From the NCBI RefSeq assembly GCF_015354315.1, contig NZ_JADKYY010000004.1:124001-188000 (forward strand): a stretch of DNA of 64,000 nucleotides, written 5' to 3'. Below, in pieces: positions 59,789-64,000 of this stretch; position 1 is the stretch's first letter; each line of letters starts with the position of its first letter. The translations under genes and the position numbers were made by a program. A model generated the notes under the pieces. The model ran no database searches, was not told the DNA's origin, and worked only from the letters and a program-made list of their open reading frames with translations. The DNA is from Planobacterium oryzisoli. Its GTDB lineage: Bacteria > Bacteroidota > Bacteroidia > Flavobacteriales > Weeksellaceae.

Positions 59789-60565
59789 CTATTTCTTATG
59801 ATAATCTCCGGCTAAGCTTGCACCCCCACCACAAAAGTAATTTAATGCGAATCTATCTTCAAATTTGGAAGTAAATACTTCAGCTGTATTTTCCTTAAAT
59901 AAAATAGTTATCGTCCCTTTTAAATCTTTATTGATGGTTTTTAAATCAACATCAATCTGATTATTCACTAACTTTCCTTTTCCTTCAAACTTACACCCTT
60001 TCGCAGCACCCGTAAATGAAATTTTTACTGAGTAAATACTGTCGTTTTCAGATGTCAATGTCAGGATTTCGTTGTATCCTTTCTCACTGGTGTTGCTATG
60101 ATACGTACCATTCAACTGGGCCGGCGTATATGCTTTTATTTGTTTAAAAATATAATTTTTGGCTAATTCTCCGCTTACTTCTTTCTTATCAGCATTGAGT
60201 CTTACCAAGGTTTTATTGGGTTTTACCAAATAATATTCTGTGGGCGAATTTGCGATGGATAGTTCAATAATATCATCATTCTTTGTCCAGGTACCATACT
60301 CGTTCTCAGAAGTACCATCGCTGTCTAAATACGAGGTGCTTTTAACCGCTTTGTTGTCTTTTTGAAAGGTAATATAGTTTTCGATTCCCATACAATCTGC
60401 GCAAGGCAATGTTGCCGTGTAGATTCCTGTCGAAAAATCATTATTTTGCTTTGCCTCTGTTTTTGTCTGCTCTTTATTGCCATCATCTGCGGTCGATTTG
60501 CTGTCGCTGCAAGAAATAAAAAAGGTGGTCAGTGCTGCTAAGGATAAGAATTTAAATGAGTTCAT
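59789..60565 (-). CDS. NlpE-like copper-resistance lipoprotein
   Basis: 258 residues. The lipoprotein signal ends FFISC (Cys19), and an acidic/Thr/Lys linker follows. The NlpE N-terminal domain is marked by GIYTATLPCADCMGIENYITF (CxxC about 56-59), and EYGTWTKNDDIIEL continues it. A second beta domain fills the C-terminal half, with another Cys in NYFCGGG. In E. coli NlpE is an outer-membrane sensor of surface contact and copper that activates Cpx. No Cpx-type partner is adjacent, though an OmpR-type pair lies at 46-48 kb. Confidence 0.82.
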   Translation of the reverse strand: MNSFKFLSLAALTTFFISCSDSKSTADDGNKEQTKTEAKQNNDFSTGIYTATLPCADCMGIENYITFQKDNKAVKSTSYLDSDGTSENEYGTWTKNDDIIELSIANSPTEYYLVKPNKTLVRLNADKKEVSGELAKNYIFKQIKAYTPAQLNGTYHSNTSEKGYNEILTLTSENDSIYSVKISFTGAAKGCKFEGKGKLVNNQIDVDLKTINKDLKGTITILFKENTAEVFTSKFEDRFALNYFCGGGASLAGDYHKK

Positions 60566-60670
60566 TGAGATTAATTTAAAATTTTTGATGATCTAATTAA
60601 TGAATTTAAAAGACCAAATAAGGCATTGCGGAGTATTAAAATGGAAGAATTTAAAGTAATTTATTTCTGA

Positions 60671-60796
60671 GATAAGATCAAAATTTCCATCGAAAAACCA
60701 CTGTTATGGTTGCAGGTGATTTCCGATATTGCCAAAAATAACCAGCTGAACTTTAGCCGGCTTCTCTACCCGGACAACTTAGTAAGGATCAATTAA
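60671..60796 (+). pseudogene. Short coding fragment of unknown origin
   Basis: An open stretch of 41 codons with no start codon reads KIKISIEKPLLWLQVISD, then IAKNNQLNFSRLLYPDN and a stop. The strand-helix-helix pattern faintly resembles a ribbon-helix-helix antitoxin end, but the similarity is weak. It is probably a gene remnant. The rest of the 60566-61027 gap shows nothing apart from the hairpin at 60822. Confidence 0.3.
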
Positions 60797-60821
60797 ATGA
60801 GGCTACAACTCACTTACAAAA

Positions 60822-60845
60822 AAGAGACCAATCTAGAGGTCTCTT
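60822..60845. terminator. Hairpin flanked by A-run
   Basis: An 8-bp stem AAGAGACC / GGTCTCTT with an 8-nt loop. An A-run on the left gives it terminator character on the minus strand, about 180 bp after asnB. Confidence 0.45.
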
Positions 60846-61027
60846 CAGTATTTTCAAAAATTGTTTAGTATGAACCCAGAATGTTGAAAACTTCCGTTCA
60901 ATAGTGGACTGTCTCTGCGTTTTTATTATTTATTTTGATTCGATGATTTTCAATTCGCTGTTGGCCTTGAAAGACCAAAGGAACTCTGGTTATTTGGAAA
61001 AAGAAAAAAAGATCGCTTTCTTGATAG

Positions 61028-62692
61028 CTAGTAACTTTGAGCATGTACCCCTACAGCTCTACCGGAAGGATCCTGCATTGTTTTAAAACTCTCGTCCCAT
61101 TCCAGTGCTGCTGGAGAAGAGCAGGCCACCGAAGCTTGTGAAGGTACCGTCTTTGCTGCTGCATCGCTTGGAAAATGCGATTCAAATAGAACTCGGTACC
61201 GGTATTCTTCTTTGCTTTTAGGAGGGTTTATAGGGAACCTCTCTCCGGCCCTGGAAAATAATTCATCGCTTATCTGTTTCTCGGCTTCCGCCTTTAGAGA
61301 ATCGATCCAGAGGTACCCCACGCCGTCGCTGAATTGCTCTTTTTGTCTCCAGGCAATTTCCTGTGGAAGTAGATCTTCAAAAGCTTTTCTTAAGGCATAT
61401 TTTTCAATTTTTCCATTCTTAGAATCAATGAGTTTTGCGTGGGTATTCAAAGACATGGCCACGTCGATAAATTCCTTGTCCAGAAACGGGACTCTGCCTT
61501 CCACGCCCCATGCCATGAGCGCTTTATTGGCCCTGAGACAATCGTAGAGATGCAGTTGCTCTAATTTACGAACCGTTTCCATATGAAAATCCTTTGCACT
61601 TGGAGCTTTATGAAAATAGAGGTATCCTCCGAAAAGCTCGTCTGAGCCTTCGCCGGATAGTACCATCTTGATACCCATGGATTTAATTACGCGTCCCAGT
61701 AGGTACATCGGAGTGGCTGCACGTACGGTGGTGACATCGTAGGTTTCCAGCTGATAGATGACATCACTGATGGCATCAAGACCTTGCTGCACGGTAAAAT
61801 GGATTTCGTGATGAACCGATCCGATATGATCAGCCATTTTCTGGGCGGCTTTAAGGTCGGGAGATCCTTGGAGTCCCACTGCAAAACTGTGAAGCCGAGG
61901 GTACCATGCTTCCTGCGTATCGCCACTTTCCACGCGGCTTCTGGCGTATTTGGCCGCCAAAGCAGATGTTATGGATGAATCCAACCCTCCAGAAAGCAAC
62001 ACACCGTAGGGTACATCGGTCATTAGTTGCCTGTGGACCGCGCTTTCCAGTGCGTCGCGAAGTACTCCGTGGTCCGCAGCATTATTCTCCACGTTTTCAT
62101 ATGAAATCCATGGTCTTTTGTACCACTTTTGTGGAGCTAGATCTGGGGCGTAGAGGTAGTGCCCGGGAGGGAACGTCTCCATGCGTTCGCAAATGCCTTC
62201 CAGAGCCTTTAACTCGGAGGCAACATAGTATTGTCCCATTGAATCCCACCCGTGGTAGAGGGGGCAAATTCCCATATGGTCACGGCCAATTAAATAGCGG
62301 TCCTTTTTAATATCGTACAGACTGAAGGCAAATATTCCGTTCAGCATGTCCAGGAAAGAATCCCCGTATTTTTGATACAAAGGAAGGAGTACCTCACAGT
62401 CGCTCTGTGTCTGAAATGCATACTCCGGGAATTCCGCCCGTAGTTCCTTGTGGTTATAAATTTCACCATTGATGGCAAGAACGACCAGGCCGTCTGCGCT
62501 GTACAGCGGTTGACCTCCTGAGCTGGGATCCACAATGGAAAGGCGCTCATGGGCCATAAGAGCTTTGGAATGCTGAAAGATACCGCTCCAGTCCGGGCCG
62601 CGGTGACGAATTTTCTTTGCCATGGCTAAGACCTGTTCCCGGATTTCCTCCGGAGTTTGTACTATGTTAAATACGCTTACTATACCGCACAT
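61028..62692 (-). CDS. asnB: Asparagine synthase B (glutamine-hydrolysing)
   Basis: 554 residues, close to E. coli AsnB. The class II glutaminase domain begins MCGIVSVFN (Cys2 nucleophile), with RHRGPDWSG, HERLSIVD and INGEIYNH. The synthase domain has the PP-loop LLSGGLDSSITSA and LSGEGSDELFGGYLYF. It makes asparagine from aspartate, glutamine and ATP. The window thus also encodes the opposing enzyme, asparaginase. It is monocistronic. A 23-bp palindrome lies about 155 bp upstream. Confidence 0.96.
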   Translation of the reverse strand: MCGIVSVFNIVQTPEEIREQVLAMAKKIRHRGPDWSGIFQHSKALMAHERLSIVDPSSGGQPLYSADGLVVLAINGEIYNHKELRAEFPEYAFQTQSDCEVLLPLYQKYGDSFLDMLNGIFAFSLYDIKKDRYLIGRDHMGICPLYHGWDSMGQYYVASELKALEGICERMETFPPGHYLYAPDLAPQKWYKRPWISYENVENNAADHGVLRDALESAVHRQLMTDVPYGVLLSGGLDSSITSALAAKYARSRVESGDTQEAWYPRLHSFAVGLQGSPDLKAAQKMADHIGSVHHEIHFTVQQGLDAISDVIYQLETYDVTTVRAATPMYLLGRVIKSMGIKMVLSGEGSDELFGGYLYFHKAPSAKDFHMETVRKLEQLHLYDCLRANKALMAWGVEGRVPFLDKEFIDVAMSLNTHAKLIDSKNGKIEKYALRKAFEDLLPQEIAWRQKEQFSDGVGYLWIDSLKAEAEKQISDELFSRAGERFPINPPKSKEEYRYRVLFESHFPSDAAAKTVPSQASVACSSPAALEWDESFKTMQDPSGRAVGVHAQSY

Positions 62693-62836
62693 ATATTGAA
62701 ATTTTAGTTAAAATAATAATGCAATACTCCAACATTAATACCTAAAAAGAAAGTATAAAACATTAATTGCTTAATTTTATACTTAAATTATCTGTTAAAA
62801 CGAAATAAGTTAATCGAAAGGGGTGTTAAGAGCCAG

Positions 62837-62859
62837 ATTTGTGAAAATTTTTCACAAAT
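62837..62859. promoter_or_regulatory. 23-bp perfect palindrome between the rRNA methylase and asnB
   Basis: Arms ATTTGTGAAAA and TTTTCACAAAT around a single T. It contains TGTGA and TCACA half-sites seven nt apart, one more than a classical Crp site. It may be an operator for asnB or part of the 3' end of the methylase gene. Confidence 0.5.
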
Positions 62860-62884
62860 AAGAAAGCAGCCATGTGGGCTGCTT
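62857..62884 (-). terminator. Terminator of the RsmB-type gene
   Basis: An 8-bp stem (AAGCAGCC / GGCTGCTT) with a 5-nt loop; on the minus strand TTTCTTATTT follows. Confidence 0.65.
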
Positions 62885-62909
62885 GGATGTTTTCTAATAA
62901 AAACCCATA

Positions 62910-64000
62910 CTAGGCACTGTCTCTTTCTATGAGTGCCATGTAAAACCCGTCGTACCCTTCGCTAGGCATGATGTGCTCTTCTTTGAGAAGGGTAAATCCA
63001 GGGGTGTTCGCTAAAAAAATTGCTACCTGCTGGGAATTTTCTGAAGGAAGTATAGAGCAGGTGGCATAAATCATTTTACCACCTTTTTTGAGCATTTTAC
63101 TATAATCGCTAAGGATCTGCTGCTGCTCTGTCTTTATGCGGTCAATGAAATCCTGATCGATCTTCCACTTGGAATCGGGATTTCTTTTAAGAACGCCAAG
63201 GCCTGAGCAGGGTGCATCGATTAAAAGCCGGTCGGCCTTCTCGTGCAGCCTTTTGATTACTTTATTGTCGGAGATCATACGGGTCTCAATGTTGTGCGCT
63301 CCGGCACGTTTGGCCCGGCGCTTGAGCTCGGCGAGTTTCCATTCGTAGATGTCCAGGGCGATGATTTGTCCCTTGTTTTGCATAAGGGCAGCCAGGTGCA
63401 GCGTCTTTCCTCCTGCACCGGCGCATGCGTCTACTACGCGCATTCCTTCCTTAACATCCAGCAGCTCCCCAATCCGCTGGGAACTGGCGTCCTGCACCTC
63501 AAAAAGGCCTTCTTTAAAGGCGGAAGTTAGAAATACATTTTTCTTCTCCTCAAGTTGTACCGCACTGGGATATCCTTGGACTGTAAAGCTCTCAACATCT
63601 TCCTGTTTAAGTTCTTGTACTAATGATTTTGCAGTAGTCTTAAGTGTATTGGCACGAAGTACGGTAGGAGCCTGCTGGTTTAAGGCAGCCATCTCCTGTT
63701 CCCATTTTTCTCCCAGTTCTTTTTCTAAAGTGGAAGCCAGCCATTCGGGAACGGAATGTTCGATGGCTTTATTTGGAACCGTATTTTTTTCCAGTTTCTT
63801 CAGTACGTCACCAATTTTAATGCCGTCAAATTCTTCAAATTTCTTGTACCGGCTCTTACTCCACAAAAGGTAGGTGAGAATAAGTTTGTACACGTTGGAA
63901 GGCTTTACCCCTTCACCCATATAGTATTCGAGCCGCTTTTTCCAACGGATTATGTTATAGAAAATCTCTGATACAACAGCGCGGTCTTGGCTGCCCCATT
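62910..64000 (-). CDS. RsmB-family rRNA (cytosine-C5)-methyltransferase, 5' end beyond the window
   Basis: At least 363 residues. The frame stays open from an internal ATG (63920) to the window edge, reading WGSQDRAVVSEIFYNIIRWKKRLEYY, so the true start lies outside. The N-terminal NusB-like part and PUA-like linker are followed by the SAM domain: VVDACAGAGGKTLHLA, LDIYEWKL, the motif IV DAPCSGLGVLKRNPD and motif VI IYATCSILPSENSQQV with its catalytic Cys. It methylates a cytosine in 16S rRNA. Whether it is RsmB itself or a relative cannot be settled. Confidence 0.9.
   Translation of the reverse strand, partial: WGSQDRAVVSEIFYNIIRWKKRLEYYMGEGVKPSNVYKLILTYLLWSKSRYKKFEEFDGIKIGDVLKKLEKNTVPNKAIEHSVPEWLASTLEKELGEKWEQEMAALNQQAPTVLRANTLKTTAKSLVQELKQEDVESFTVQGYPSAVQLEEKKNVFLTSAFKEGLFEVQDASSQRIGELLDVKEGMRVVDACAGAGGKTLHLAALMQNKGQIIALDIYEWKLAELKRRAKRAGAHNIETRMISDNKVIKRLHEKADRLLIDAPCSGLGVLKRNPDSKWKIDQDFIDRIKTEQQQILSDYSKMLKKGGKMIYATCSILPSENSQQVAIFLANTPGFTLLKEEHIMPSEGYDGFYMALIERDSA

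Overview
The window looks like a chromosome of a flavobacterium (Bacteroidota, Flavobacteriia), most likely in or near the Chryseobacterium/Weeksellaceae group. The reasons are the many promoters with the Bacteroidota -7 element TAnnTTTG (several with TTTG or TTG about 19 bp upstream), a DUF4270 lipoprotein next to glmS, a split transketolase, a TamB protein of about 1,590 residues, and an S9 dipeptidyl peptidase grouped with POT peptide transporters. The genus cannot be fixed from sequence alone.

Region 1 (1-13 kb) holds two small membrane or secreted proteins, recG, a thioredoxin-fold protein, three POT-family peptide transporters and a DPP-IV-like peptidase. Together these form a peptide-scavenging block. 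An alpha-glucan-phosphorylase-like protein lacking the expected PLP lysine follows. Region 2 (13-29 kb) is housekeeping: a cysteine dioxygenase-like protein, mtaB, an FMN glutamate-synthase-domain protein, an FKBP-like lipoprotein, an Hsp15-type S4 protein, aroK, a tRNA Lys-Leu-Lys cluster, panC, a half-length starch-synthase-like gene, DUF4270, glmS, an FAD oxidoreductase, an MFS transporter, a luciferase-like monooxygenase and a GNAT protein. Region 3 (28.7-45.3 kb) holds a CPA2 antiporter, a sodium/solute symporter, split transketolase, a nitrosative-stress set (Ric, Rrf2 regulator, membrane protein), an Lrp regulator, tamB facing tsaD with start codons 4 nt apart, rsmE, a TrmH-type methylase and type I asparaginase.

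Region 4 (45.3-53 kb) is a decaying accessory zone. A 15-bp perfect direct repeat (45467 and 50565) brackets a segment with a frameshifted, truncated tyrosine-integrase N-terminus, an intact OmpR-type two-component pair, a secreted protein with two DUF1259 domains, and an rteC pseudogene. This looks like the remains of a CTnDOT-type integrative element. tRNA-Ser, a hipB gene with a broken hipA, twin 45-bp repeats carrying an 11-nt palindrome, a DUF1905 protein and an IS3-type transposase remnant follow.

Region 5 (53-61 kb) is visibly AT-richer: a TolC/HlyD/ABC-2 permease efflux operon, a secreted alpha/beta hydrolase, a Crp/Fnr regulator, an ABM-family monooxygenase under a 34-bp palindrome, and an NlpE-like lipoprotein. 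The efflux operon and the hydrolase share an Fnr-like box (TTGAy-N4-GTCAA) placed identically in front of a weakened -7 element. This suggests a small activator-controlled regulon, with the adjacent Crp/Fnr protein as a candidate regulator. Region 6 (61-64 kb) returns to housekeeping with asnB and an RsmB-type rRNA methylase that runs off the right edge.
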